The notes: generated by a model not told the origin, from the letters alone. A stretch of 5,969 nucleotides of DNA from Microcaldota archaeon (GCA_030043435.1 JASHXR010000045.1:1-5969); one strand, 5' to 3'. Positions 1 to 5,226 are shown, counted from the stretch's first letter. A program made the numbers and translations.

Positions 1-28
1 AGCACATTATCCTATTTTATTCAGCTAT

Positions 29-93
29 GCTTTATATATTGTCAGATGATTATCGGACAATATAAATATAAAGCTTTTGGTTTATCTGACAAT
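29..93. repeat. Three-copy ATCTGACAAT motif, two as an inverted repeat
   Basis: A 10-bp motif occurs three times: inverted at 38-47 (ATTGTCAGAT), forward with one mismatch at 52-61 (ATCGGACAAT) and forward exactly at 84-93 (ATCTGACAAT). The first two form a near-perfect inverted repeat around a 4-bp spacer (48-51). The symmetry extends outward, since GCTTTATAT at 29-37 is mirrored by ATATAAAGC at 66-74 after a 4-bp offset. The third copy starts 32 bp after the second, about three helical turns. This looks like a dimeric repressor operator plus an auxiliary site. A transcribed hairpin belonging to a gene left of the window, or the end of a small mobile element, is also possible. The repeats are directly visible; the function is inferred. 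Confidence 0.6.
31..73. promoter_or_regulatory. Facing TATA boxes around the left-edge operator
   Basis: TTTATATA at 31-38 reads rightward, and the complement of 61-73 gives a TTTATATT box reading leftward. They flank the inverted repeat at 38-61, so a protein bound there would cover the expected start sites of both (roughly 25 bp downstream of each box). No convincing ORF starts just downstream on the plus strand, and any leftward gene would lie outside the window. These boxes may therefore only reflect the A+T-rich arms of the repeat. Confidence 0.3.
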
Positions 94-120
94 TGAGTAC
101 TTCAAGTTGAAAATTATCCA

Positions 121-190
121 GAGTCGTGGTTGAAGGCCTTCCCAACGCTGGCTGAGGCCCGCAGCCTTCGGTAGTGGTATGAAAGCGCGC
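121..190. other. G+C-rich foldable patch in an A+T-rich intergenic region
   Basis: This G+C-rich patch has A+T-rich sequence on both sides. It contains the perfect palindrome GAAGGCCTTC (132-141), a 5-bp stem GGCTG/CAGCC (150-154 with 162-166) and a longer-range pairing GAAGGC/GCCTTC (132-137 with 164-169). No protein-coding frame looks real here. It could be a structured leader or a small RNA transcribed from the TATA box at 31-38. It has no tRNA features (no TTCGANNC arm), and I see no clean C/D-box pair. An RNA gene is only a possibility. Confidence 0.2.
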
Positions 191-202
191 CGTGCAATAA
201 TG

Positions 203-228
203 TATATAAAGATTGGGAGGCATATAAA
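203..228 (+). promoter_or_regulatory. Two candidate TATA boxes for the small membrane ORF and HAD gene
   Basis: TATATAAA at 203-210 and CATATAAA at 221-228 both fit an archaeal TATA element. With a usual spacing near 25 bp, the first predicts a start around 231-236. The second predicts one around 249-253, almost on the TTG at 252. No other promoter is visible before the HAD gene at 429, so these probably serve both genes. Confidence 0.45.
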
Positions 229-251
229 CGTGCAGATGAAGCGGTGAGACG

Positions 252-359
252 TTGAACCTGACAATCATCGGCCTTGTACTCTTTGGCATAGTCTCGATTC
301 CGCTCTTCGTGTGGGTCTTTGTCAGGGTCGTCAAGACGTTTGTGTTTGATGCAGAGTGA
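252..359 (+). CDS. Probable 35-residue single-pass membrane protein
   Basis: Starting at TTG 252, this frame gives 35 residues beginning MNLTIIGLVLFG and ending KTFVFDAE. Residues about 3-24 are almost entirely hydrophobic and form one transmembrane helix, followed by a basic stretch (R25, K28) and an acidic end. The positive-inside rule suggests the C-terminus faces the cytoplasm. TTG is the only usable start because TGA at 237-239 closes the frame upstream. GGTGA at 243-247, four bases before it, matches the anti-Shine-Dalgarno sequence, and TATA boxes lie upstream. Codons (GTC, CTC, AGG, ATA) match the neighbours. The HAD gene follows 69 bp later and may be co-transcribed. I recognise no family. 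The ORF could still be chance, but hydrophobicity, ribosome site and codon use agree. Confidence 0.45.
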   Translation: MNLTIIGLVLFGIVSIPLFVWVFVRVVKTFVFDAE

Positions 360-428
360 GGCTTCGCATGCTGCACTGTGGCGGTTCTGCGCAGATAGGG
401 GATTGGCATTAAGAGGGAGGCGGCGCAG

Positions 429-839
429 GTGAAGGCGGTATCGAAGGCGCACGGACGCACGTGGTTCATCGACCTTGACGGGACTGTCTTCGAGCACAAC
501 AGATACAAGGACCATCCTGGCGAGCTCGAGCGCCTGCTCCCCCATGCGCTCGTATTCCTGAGGCGCATACCGGACCACGACACCATCGTCTTCACCACGG
601 GACGGGTCGGAAGGGATTTGAGGACCACTGTAGCTAGCCTTAGGAAGGCGCGAATAAGGTATGACCGCATCGTGGGCGGCCTGCCTAACGGCGTGAGGAT
701 ACTCATCAACGACGAGAAGCTCCATCATATAAGGAGGACCGCGTTCGCGGTCACAGTCTCAAGGAACGGGAGGAAGGGATCGGTACACCGCAAGCTCTCG
801 GCAGGACTGTACAAGCAGATAGAGAGCGGCAGGTGCTGA
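429..839 (+). CDS. Small HAD-superfamily phosphatase-like protein
   Basis: This 136-residue protein has the haloacid-dehalogenase layout. Motif I is FIDLDGT, with nucleophile D15 and general acid/base D17. Motif II is FTTGR at 55-59, with T56 or T57 as the phosphate-binding residue. R72-K73 is a candidate motif III base, and LINDEK at 92-97 supplies the Mg2+-binding acid (D95) of motif IV. There is no room for a large cap domain, so it is a compact, probably cytosolic, C0-type phosphatase, resembling the short HAD proteins often found near sugar- or nucleotide-processing genes. The substrate is not predictable. The GTG start follows GGGAGG (415-420) by 8 bases. No TATA box lies directly upstream, so read-through from the small ORF at 252 is likely. 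The C-terminal 30 residues are basic and lack a known motif. Family confidence is high; function beyond 'phosphatase-like' is not assigned. Confidence 0.85.
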   Translation: MKAVSKAHGRTWFIDLDGTVFEHNRYKDHPGELERLLPHALVFLRRIPDHDTIVFTTGRVGRDLRTTVASLRKARIRYDRIVGGLPNGVRILINDEKLHHIRRTAFAVTVSRNGRKGSVHRKLSAGLYKQIESGRC

Positions 840-843
840 GCTT

Positions 844-876
844 CTATATAGGCTGACTTGGGAAGCAAGGTTTAAT
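844..876 (+). promoter_or_regulatory. Candidate promoter of the spermidine-synthase-like gene
   Basis: Two weak TATA-like elements lie between the HAD stop and the next gene: CTATATA at 844-850 and TTTAAT at 871-876. The second, at the usual spacing, would start transcription near 897-901, just ahead of the TTG at 904 and GTG at 910. That would give a leaderless or nearly leaderless message, consistent with the lack of a clear Shine-Dalgarno motif. Confidence 0.35.
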
Positions 877-903
877 GGCATTGTAGGATGGCAGTGGCCC
901 CGA

Positions 904-1671
904 TTGACAGTGGCGATTCCGATGGATCTTGTCGAGATGCTCCTGAACAGCCGCAGGACGGCGCGCGTGCGCATAGGCAGCGACGTGGTGGAGATTTTCG
1001 ACCGCGGCTCTGAGAGGATCGTCAAGTTCAATGGAATCATCTACTCGAAGCTCAGCGCCAAGACGCTGTATACCGAGGGGTACTGGGACTTCTTCGCGCC
1101 TCTCGGGTTCCTCTGGCCAAACCCGCGCATGCTGATGATAGGGCTCGGCGGAGGCACGGTCGCATACCAGCTCGCCAGGCTACGCGGCGGCGCTGTAGAC
1201 ATGGAGGCGGTGGACGTCAACAGGGAGATGGCTGCCATAATGAAAGAGTTCCTTGGGCCCGATACAGAGCTAAAGGTGGCCATAGCGGACGGAGCGGAGT
1301 ACATCAAGGGGAAGAGGGGATACAACGCCATAATCCTCGACGCCTACGTGAACGAGTTCATACCGAAGCAGTTCCTCGACAGGGAGTTCGTCTCGGCTGC
1401 GAACGAGGCGCTCTCAGACGACGGGATACTGGCTATAAACTACATAAAGTCTACGAACGGGTACCGGAACCTGGAGGGCTACGTTGAGCTCCTCAAGTCC
1501 TTCTTCAAGGTCTACAGCGTCAGCGTGGGACTCCTCTGGTCCAACACTGTCATCATCTGCTCGAAGAGGTACGGCAAGGAGGAGATTATTGAAAGGGTCG
1601 CGTCCTCGTTCAGGGCTGACGACGAGAACGCACACGTCATCTCGGGATACGAGAAAATGACTGAGCTGTAG
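904..1671 (+). CDS. Spermidine-synthase-like SAM-binding Rossmann protein
   Basis: The 255-residue product has the class I methyltransferase fold in the spermine/spermidine-synthase version. A small N-terminal beta domain occupies about 20-50. The nucleotide-binding loop is MIGLGGGT at 78-85, an acidic ribose contact follows in EAVDVN (E101, D104), DGAEYI lies at 129-134, and LDAY has catalytic-position D146. True aminopropyltransferases carry a YHE motif before the Rossmann core and a GGGDGG loop. Here these read YTE (56-58) and GLGGG, so polyamine synthesis is doubtful. It is closer to the spermidine-synthase-like domains that stand alone or are fused to MFS proteins, and the reaction is unknown. 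Starts TTG 904, GTG 910 and ATG 922 are all possible. The frame stays open upstream without a better start or ribosome site. The downstream ATPase gene converges on it with a 116-bp gap. Confidence 0.8.
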   Translation: MTVAIPMDLVEMLLNSRRTARVRIGSDVVEIFDRGSERIVKFNGIIYSKLSAKTLYTEGYWDFFAPLGFLWPNPRMLMIGLGGGTVAYQLARLRGGAVDMEAVDVNREMAAIMKEFLGPDTELKVAIADGAEYIKGKRGYNAIILDAYVNEFIPKQFLDREFVSAANEALSDDGILAINYIKSTNGYRNLEGYVELLKSFFKVYSVSVGLLWSNTVIICSKRYGKEEIIERVASSFRADDENAHVISGYEKMTEL

Positions 1672-1688
1672 AGCTCCGCGTTGCATGG

Positions 1689-1703
1689 CCATCGTTCCGA
1701 TGG
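1689..1703. terminator. Perfect hairpin between convergent genes
   Basis: CCATCG (1689-1694) and CGATGG (1698-1703) form a 6-bp stem around a TTC loop, 18 bp after the stop of the spermidine-synthase-like gene and beyond the end of the leftward ATPase. Its position suits a bidirectional 3' end signal. Archaeal termination usually needs a T-rich tract, which is absent on either side, so a terminator role is weakly supported. Confidence 0.25.
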
Positions 1704-1720
1704 TACCAGTGCGGGGCGTC

Positions 1721-1777
1721 CTATGAGAATGCACTGAATGCAGACGCAAGAGGGGGCAGGGTCCTGGGGTCGCGCAT
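1721..1777 (-). CDS. Possible 18-residue ORF behind the ATPase gene
   Basis: On the minus strand, ten bases after the ATPase stop codon, an ATG opens an 18-codon frame (MRDPRTLPPLASAFSAFS). A perfect AGGAGG (1782-1787) lies four bases before the start. The hairpin at 1689-1703 follows its stop. The peptide has no recognisable motif and is short enough to be chance; only the strong ribosome-binding site at a gene junction argues for it. Confidence 0.2.
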   Translation of the reverse strand: MRDPRTLPPLASAFSAFS

Positions 1778-1787
1778 TGCGCCTCCT

Positions 1788-3059
1788 TTAATGGTCTTGG
1801 AGCAGGCAGTACTCCCATAGTGGGATAATCTCTATTTCTCCATGCTTCTCCTTCGTGCTCTCTGTGAGCAGCACCAGTTTCTTCACCTTTTTTCCATATT
1901 TTTTCTTCAGCTTAATCAGTTGGTGGGCATCGATGCCTGTTGATTTTACCTCTATCCCGGTAATCCCATCCCTATCTGATAGTATAAAATCGACCTCGAA
2001 CGAATTCCTGTAGAAGAACTTTGCCTTGGTGGCAGAAGACACGGCGTTTTCATACATCTTGGGTAGGAGCACGTCAGTGTGTTCTCCAGAAGCGAAGGCC
2101 ATGTTCGGGGTCTGGAGATACACCTTCTTCAGTTTCCTCCTGCTTGCAACAGCAGAGCCCCTGAAATTGAAAACAAGACGTATTATCATTCCAAATTCCA
2201 GGTACTCGAAGTAGTTGGCTATGGTTCTTTGGTCCTTCCCCAAGTCTTTGGCGATTGACGCGTAATCGACAAGCATGCCGGGGTTTTTGGTTATCATATC
2301 GGTAAGGCTCTTTAAAAGAGCGACGTCGCCTATCCCAAAGCTTTCGGGAAGGTCTTTGTAGATTATTTTCTCAAGCACATTGTCATTTATGTACCGGCTT
2401 GCAATCTCTGAGTCGTCTATGTTGACCAATTCTGGGAATGTCCCATACTCCAGGTACCTTGTGAAGAGGGGAAGCATCTTCCTCCCCCACATCCGAGGGT
2501 TTTCCCTTATTTTATCTGTCTCGATGCCTCGCATCTCCAGGAATTCTGCAAAGCTCAGCGGATCCATGACGAAATCGAATATCCTGCCTGCAAGGCTCTC
2601 CTTTGCTGCCTTCCTGAGCGCTATAGATGCGGATCCGCTCAGTACAAACTTGACATTCGGATAAAGGTCGTATATCACTTTTATCTTGCTCTCCCAGTCA
2701 TCTATTTTCTGCACCTCGTCCAGGAAAATATATATCATGTCGGGAATAGAATCGAATGTGCTGTGCAGCACCATCTTCTGGTAAGTATCAAGCACGTCAT
2801 TAAGGTCATATTGCCTCTCGTCGAATGAGAAGTAGAGGACCATCTCTGGTCTGGTGGCGCGCAGTGTTTCATCTATAAGTTGGTAGAGCAGTGTGCTTTT
2901 GCCAACACGCCTCAACCCGTATATTAGCATCGCCTGCCGCAGTTTCAGGTATTTTTGCACGTCATAGAAGATGCGCCTTTTATATCCGGGCAGCATCTCT
3001 TCTCTTACTTTTCCAGTGTGCCACCAAGTATTAAATCGCTCAAGCAGGTCTATTTCCAT
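1788..3059 (-). CDS. AAA-family ATPase with DUF4143-type C-terminal domain
   Basis: This 423-residue protein belongs to the large COG1373-type family of archaeal and bacterial AAA ATPases. Counted from the preferred start, Walker A is GLRRVGKST at 48-56, Walker B is YIFLDE at 110-115 and the sensor is LSGSAS at about 140-145. GRIFDF...PLSFAEF (158-173) ends the ATPase core. A helical and winged-helix-like middle follows, and the C-terminal domain carries EVDF (355-358) and IEVKST (369-374), the spacing of a PD-(D/E)XK nuclease fold. Family members are common, often horizontally spread and suspected to act in defence or mobile-element biology; none has a settled role. A longer frame from 3122 exists, but its extra 21 codons cover the TATA box TTTAAATA (3082-3089, minus strand). 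That box lies about 25 bp before the ATG at 3059, implying leaderless transcription. Local composition is lower in G+C than the neighbours, suggesting transfer. Confidence 0.88.
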   Translation of the reverse strand: MEIDLLERFNTWWHTGKVREEMLPGYKRRIFYDVQKYLKLRQAMLIYGLRRVGKSTLLYQLIDETLRATRPEMVLYFSFDERQYDLNDVLDTYQKMVLHSTFDSIPDMIYIFLDEVQKIDDWESKIKVIYDLYPNVKFVLSGSASIALRKAAKESLAGRIFDFVMDPLSFAEFLEMRGIETDKIRENPRMWGRKMLPLFTRYLEYGTFPELVNIDDSEIASRYINDNVLEKIIYKDLPESFGIGDVALLKSLTDMITKNPGMLVDYASIAKDLGKDQRTIANYFEYLEFGMIIRLVFNFRGSAVASRRKLKKVYLQTPNMAFASGEHTDVLLPKMYENAVSSATKAKFFYRNSFEVDFILSDRDGITGIEVKSTGIDAHQLIKLKKKYGKKVKKLVLLTESTKEKHGEIEIIPLWEYCLLQDH

Positions 3060-3081
3060 GCTTAATAAAAGCCCATGCAAG

Positions 3082-3089
3082 TATTTAAA
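3082..3089 (-). promoter_or_regulatory. TATA box of the ATPase gene
   Basis: The minus strand reads TTTAAATA here, centred about 26 bp before the ATG at 3059. Transcription would start within a few bases of that ATG, giving a leaderless mRNA. The palindrome at 3094-3111 lies four bases upstream, over the expected TFB-recognition position, where a bound regulator could block initiation. Confidence 0.6.
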
Positions 3090-3093
3090 TCTT

Positions 3094-3111
3094 ATTACAT
3101 TGCGATGTAAT
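3094..3111. promoter_or_regulatory. Operator-like palindrome 1, ATTACAT-TGCG-ATGTAAT
   Basis: Seven-base arms ATTACAT (3094-3100) and ATGTAAT (3105-3111) are perfect inverted copies around TGCG. The element lies just upstream of the ATPase TATA box. The same arms recur at 3127-3144. Such 18-bp dyads are typical binding sites of dimeric winged-helix or ribbon-helix-helix regulators; the regulator is not in the window. Confidence 0.65.
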
Positions 3112-3126
3112 TTAATTGGCATTTTT

Positions 3127-3144
3127 ATTACATTTAAATGTAAT
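3127..3144. promoter_or_regulatory. Operator-like palindrome 2, ATTACAT-TTAA-ATGTAAT
   Basis: This perfect 18-bp palindrome has the same arms as the element at 3094-3111, with TTAA as centre. The start-to-start distance is 33 bp, about three helical turns, so two dimers would bind the same face of the DNA. Its centre itself contains TTTAAAT, usable as a TATA box. A further TTTTATAT at 3147-3154 follows, so binding here would affect rightward transcription of the ABC operon. Confidence 0.65.
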
Positions 3145-3146
3145 TA

Positions 3147-3154
3147 GTTTTATA
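3147..3154 (+). promoter_or_regulatory. Candidate TATA box of the ABC exporter operon
   Basis: TTTTATAT at 3147-3154 would place a transcription start near 3175-3180 and give the ABC ATPase gene a leader of about 75 nt. The alternative box TTTAAAT inside palindrome 2 (3133-3139) would start transcription near 3161. Confidence 0.45.
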
Positions 3155-3160
3155 TGGATT

Positions 3161-3250
3161 ATGGCGTTGCCCTCCGTGCCTGTACTTTTCGATCTCGGTC
3201 GGTGGCGTTCTGTAATAAAAAGTTTGGCTTCGCATAAAGGAGATTGGTAA
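3161..3250 (+). CDS. Possible 29-residue upstream ORF abutting the ABC ATPase gene
   Basis: An ATG at 3161 opens 29 codons (MALPSVPVLFDLG... to ...SHKGDW) that end in TAA at 3248-3250, one base before the ATG of the ABC ATPase. Its last codons overlap that gene's Shine-Dalgarno sequence. If transcription starts from the TATA sequence inside palindrome 2, the ORF would be leaderless and could couple translation into the ABC gene. If it starts from the box at 3147, the ATG would be excluded. The peptide has no recognised motif and may be chance. Confidence 0.22.
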   Translation: MALPSVPVLFDLGRWRSVIKSLASHKGDW

Positions 3251-3251
3251 A

Positions 3252-4229
3252 ATGGTCGAGGATAGTGTACTTTCCGTAAAAAACCTCGTCAAGACATACA
3301 AAGGCGGGGTCAGGGCCGTGAACGACGTCTCGTTTGAGGTAAGGAGAAACGAGGTCTTCGGGATCGTCGGCCCAAACGGCGCGGGAAAGAGCACTGTGAT
3401 GAAGATCCTTGTGACCCTGATCGCACCTACAGCAGGCCGCGTCTCCATCTCTGGGCTCGAGCGGCCAGGCGAGGATCCTGGGATAAGGAAGCTCATAGGA
3501 TACGTGCCGCAGGACATCTCGTCCGATGGGAGCCTTACGGGATTGGAGAACCTCGTGCTCTCCGCGAGGCTCCATGGGCTGAGAGGGAGGGAGATGGACG
3601 ACAGGATAGACAGGGTGTTGGAGAGGATGGACTTGAAGAGGGCCGAGGACAGGCTTACGTCGACATACTCCGGCGGCATGGTAAGGAAGCTCGAAATCGC
3701 GCAGGCGCTTATAAACACTCCCAAGATACTGTTCCTCGACGAGCCCACTGTAGGCTTGGACCCGGCGGCGAGGGATGCGATATGGAAGCAGATAATGAGC
3801 CTGCAGAAAAGCTCCGGTACTACCATAATCATAACTACGCACTATATGGAGGAGGTCGAGGCGCTGTGCGACACTGTCGCCATAATGAACCGGGGGAGGA
3901 TAGTCGCGATGGGCACTCCGGAGAGGCTCAAGGGGATGACGAGCAAGGCGAAGATAGTGATAGAGCTGAAGTCGGGGAAGAGTGCGCGCGTGGCTGGGAT
4001 GAGGATAAATGGGGGAGTGGCAAGGATAGAGTCAGACCACCCTGATGTCGACCTTCCCAGATACCTCTCGCTCCTGTATGCGAAGGGCCTTGCAGTAAGG
4101 TCGGTGAGCGTAAAGGAGGCAACTCTCGACGACGTGTTCCTGAAGTTCACTGGAAGGACGATAGGCGAGACCGATCACGGGTGGAGGTCTGCGAAAAAGA
4201 CGAGGAACACGATGAGGCGGTTGGGATGA
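3252..4229 (+). CDS. DrrA-type ABC exporter ATP-binding protein
   Basis: This 325-residue cytosolic ATPase should energise the permease encoded next. Walker A is GPNGAGKST at 40-48, the Q-loop glutamine is Q87 in YVPQD, the signature is YSGGM at 139-143, Walker B is ILFLDE at 159-164 with D-loop GLD at 168-170, and the switch histidine is H197 in TTH. All catalytic elements are intact. The C-terminal third, ending in a VFLKFTGR motif, matches the daunorubicin-resistance (DrrA) branch, which partners with ABC-2 permeases to export drugs or lipophilic compounds. The substrate cannot be read from sequence. AAAGGAG (3236-3242) lies 9 bases before the ATG. The last four bases overlap the permease start (ATGA), showing translational coupling. 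The final 20 residues are basic and polar and may be variable. Confidence 0.93.
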   Translation: MVEDSVLSVKNLVKTYKGGVRAVNDVSFEVRRNEVFGIVGPNGAGKSTVMKILVTLIAPTAGRVSISGLERPGEDPGIRKLIGYVPQDISSDGSLTGLENLVLSARLHGLRGREMDDRIDRVLERMDLKRAEDRLTSTYSGGMVRKLEIAQALINTPKILFLDEPTVGLDPAARDAIWKQIMSLQKSSGTTIIITTHYMEEVEALCDTVAIMNRGRIVAMGTPERLKGMTSKAKIVIELKSGKSARVAGMRINGGVARIESDHPDVDLPRYLSLLYAKGLAVRSVSVKEATLDDVFLKFTGRTIGETDHGWRSAKKTRNTMRRLG

Positions 4230-4993
4230 TCAGGGACGGCATGTACAAGCTCTATGCCATAATAGCGGCAGAGGCAAGGAAGCTCAGGCACGACAAGCTG
4301 GACCTGCTTACCCGCTCCGTCCAGCCGATACTCTGGCTGCTGGTCTTCGGCGAGGTCTTTAGCACGCTGAAGGTCATACCTACAGGCAGCTATACATACC
4401 TCCAGTTCATCGCGCCTGGCATACTCGGCCAGTCGGTCTTGTTCATCGCGATCTTCTTCGGCATAAACATGGTGTGGGACAAGGAGTCTGGTGTGCTGTC
4501 CAAACTGCTGGTCTCGCCAATCTCGAGGTTCTCCATAGTCTTCGGGAAGGCCCTCTCGGCTGGGGTGAGGGGCGTTGCCCAGGCAGTCGTACTCCTTGTG
4601 GTCGTGGTGCTGATAGGCATACCGTTATACCCAAACGCGCTCTTCACCCTTGCGGTCTTCCCTGTGATAGTGCTCTTGGCTGCGCTCTTCGCCAGCCTCT
4701 CGATGGTCATAGCGAACGTATTCAGGACAAGGGAGAGGGTGATGGGGTTCGGACAGCTCCTTACGATGCCGCTCTTCTTCACGTCAAACGCCCTCTACCC
4801 GATAAGCGTGATGCCGGTCTGGCTGCAGTACGTCTCAGCGGTGAACCCGCTGACTTACGGAGTGGACCTGTTGAGAGGCCTGCTCATTACAGGGAACCTC
4901 TCTGGATGGTGGATCGACCTTGCGGTCCTGCTCGGGTATCTTCTGGTCTTCTCGTTCATAGGGTCGAGGCTTATGAAGAAGATACTGGAGTGA
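4226..4993 (+). CDS. DrrB-type ABC-2 permease
   Basis: This 255-residue integral membrane subunit is the partner of the preceding ATPase. Hydrophobic segments lie at about 31-48, 58-83, 113-134, 138-164, 175-193 and 229-250, giving the six-helix ABC-2 topology. The cytoplasmic WDKESGVLSKLLVSPISR stretch (84-101) is the conserved amphipathic coupling region of the family, and NPLTYGVDLLRGLL (207-220) is the characteristic motif before the last helix. A longer frame from GTG 4181 exists. The ATG at 4226 is preferred because it overlaps the ATPase stop as ATGA, has GAGG 8 bases upstream (4214-4217) and removes a charged N-terminus atypical of the family. Two copies of each subunit probably assemble into an exporter. 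Substrate unknown; multidrug, lipid or polyketide export are possibilities. Confidence 0.92.
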   Translation: MIRDGMYKLYAIIAAEARKLRHDKLDLLTRSVQPILWLLVFGEVFSTLKVIPTGSYTYLQFIAPGILGQSVLFIAIFFGINMVWDKESGVLSKLLVSPISRFSIVFGKALSAGVRGVAQAVVLLVVVVLIGIPLYPNALFTLAVFPVIVLLAALFASLSMVIANVFRTRERVMGFGQLLTMPLFFTSNALYPISVMPVWLQYVSAVNPLTYGVDLLRGLLITGNLSGWWIDLAVLLGYLLVFSFIGSRLMKKILE

Positions 4994-5000
4994 CCTTACT

Positions 5001-5225
5001 GTGGCGTCGCTTGCTGTGTCCAGGGAGACGGCCTTCGGCGTCTTCCTTGGGACCACGAACCTGATAGGAGGGGTGTCTGTAGCGTTCCTGGACGGAATAC
5101 ACGTCACCCTGTGGATAGCGCTGGCAATCCTCCTCGTCGCAGCAGTGCTCTCGTATCTGAGGGGCAATGAGAGCAGGGAGAGGCCTGCAAGCGCGGATTA
5201 CGCGAAGGCCAAGCCTGCGGACTGA
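5001..5225 (+). CDS. Small two-helix membrane protein, possible MFS efflux remnant
   Basis: This 74-residue ORF begins at GTG 5001, seven bases after the permease stop. GGAGTGA (4987-4993), overlapping that stop, is a good ribosome site, so it is probably translated as the third gene of the operon. Two hydrophobic segments (about 11-30 and 34-53) end in SYLRG and a polar, charged tail. The first part, with ETAFGVFLGTTNLIGG, and the second, GIHVTLWIALAILLVAAVL, recall the last two helices of 14-helix drug/proton MFS antiporters, but the stretch normally between them is missing. It may be a truncated remnant of such a gene, or a functional small partner of the exporter. The resemblance is from memory of the family and unverified. 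It ends one base before the convergent gene. Confidence 0.6.
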   Translation: MASLAVSRETAFGVFLGTTNLIGGVSVAFLDGIHVTLWIALAILLVAAVLSYLRGNESRERPASADYAKAKPAD

Positions 5226-5226
5226 A

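Noticed and set aside
179..247. 22-codon frame ending just before the TTG of the small membrane ORF
   Set aside because: It spans both TATA boxes, encodes a very basic peptide without motif and has no ribosome site; the same bases are better explained as promoter.
231..263. C/D-box-like elements (AGATGAA ... CCTGACA)
   Set aside because: The C-box match is poor and no paired C'/D' boxes or plausible guide were found; most of this sequence is explained by the small ORF and its ribosome site.
50..728. Long leftward open frames across the left intergenic region and the HAD gene
   Set aside because: They are rich in Arg, Ser, Pro and Thr with no family motif, overlap the clear HAD motifs on the other strand and cross promoter-like A+T-rich sequence. 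They are antisense shadows.
1727..1742. Direct repeat GAATGCA-CT-GAATGCA
   Set aside because: Seven bases repeated once in a short spacer is not beyond chance, and nothing nearby suggests a function or a target-site duplication.
3134..3842. Leftward frames of over 220 codons antisense to the ABC ATPase
   Set aside because: The plus strand there has every ABC ATPase motif intact; the antisense products have no recognisable domain.
4181..4225. GTG start giving the permease 15 extra residues
   Set aside because: The extension is highly charged, unlike the family, and the ATG at 4226 has an ATGA overlap and a ribosome site.
4474..5064. 196-codon rightward frame overlapping the permease
   Set aside because: It is out of frame with the six-helix permease, rich in Gly, Arg and Pro, and has no domain.
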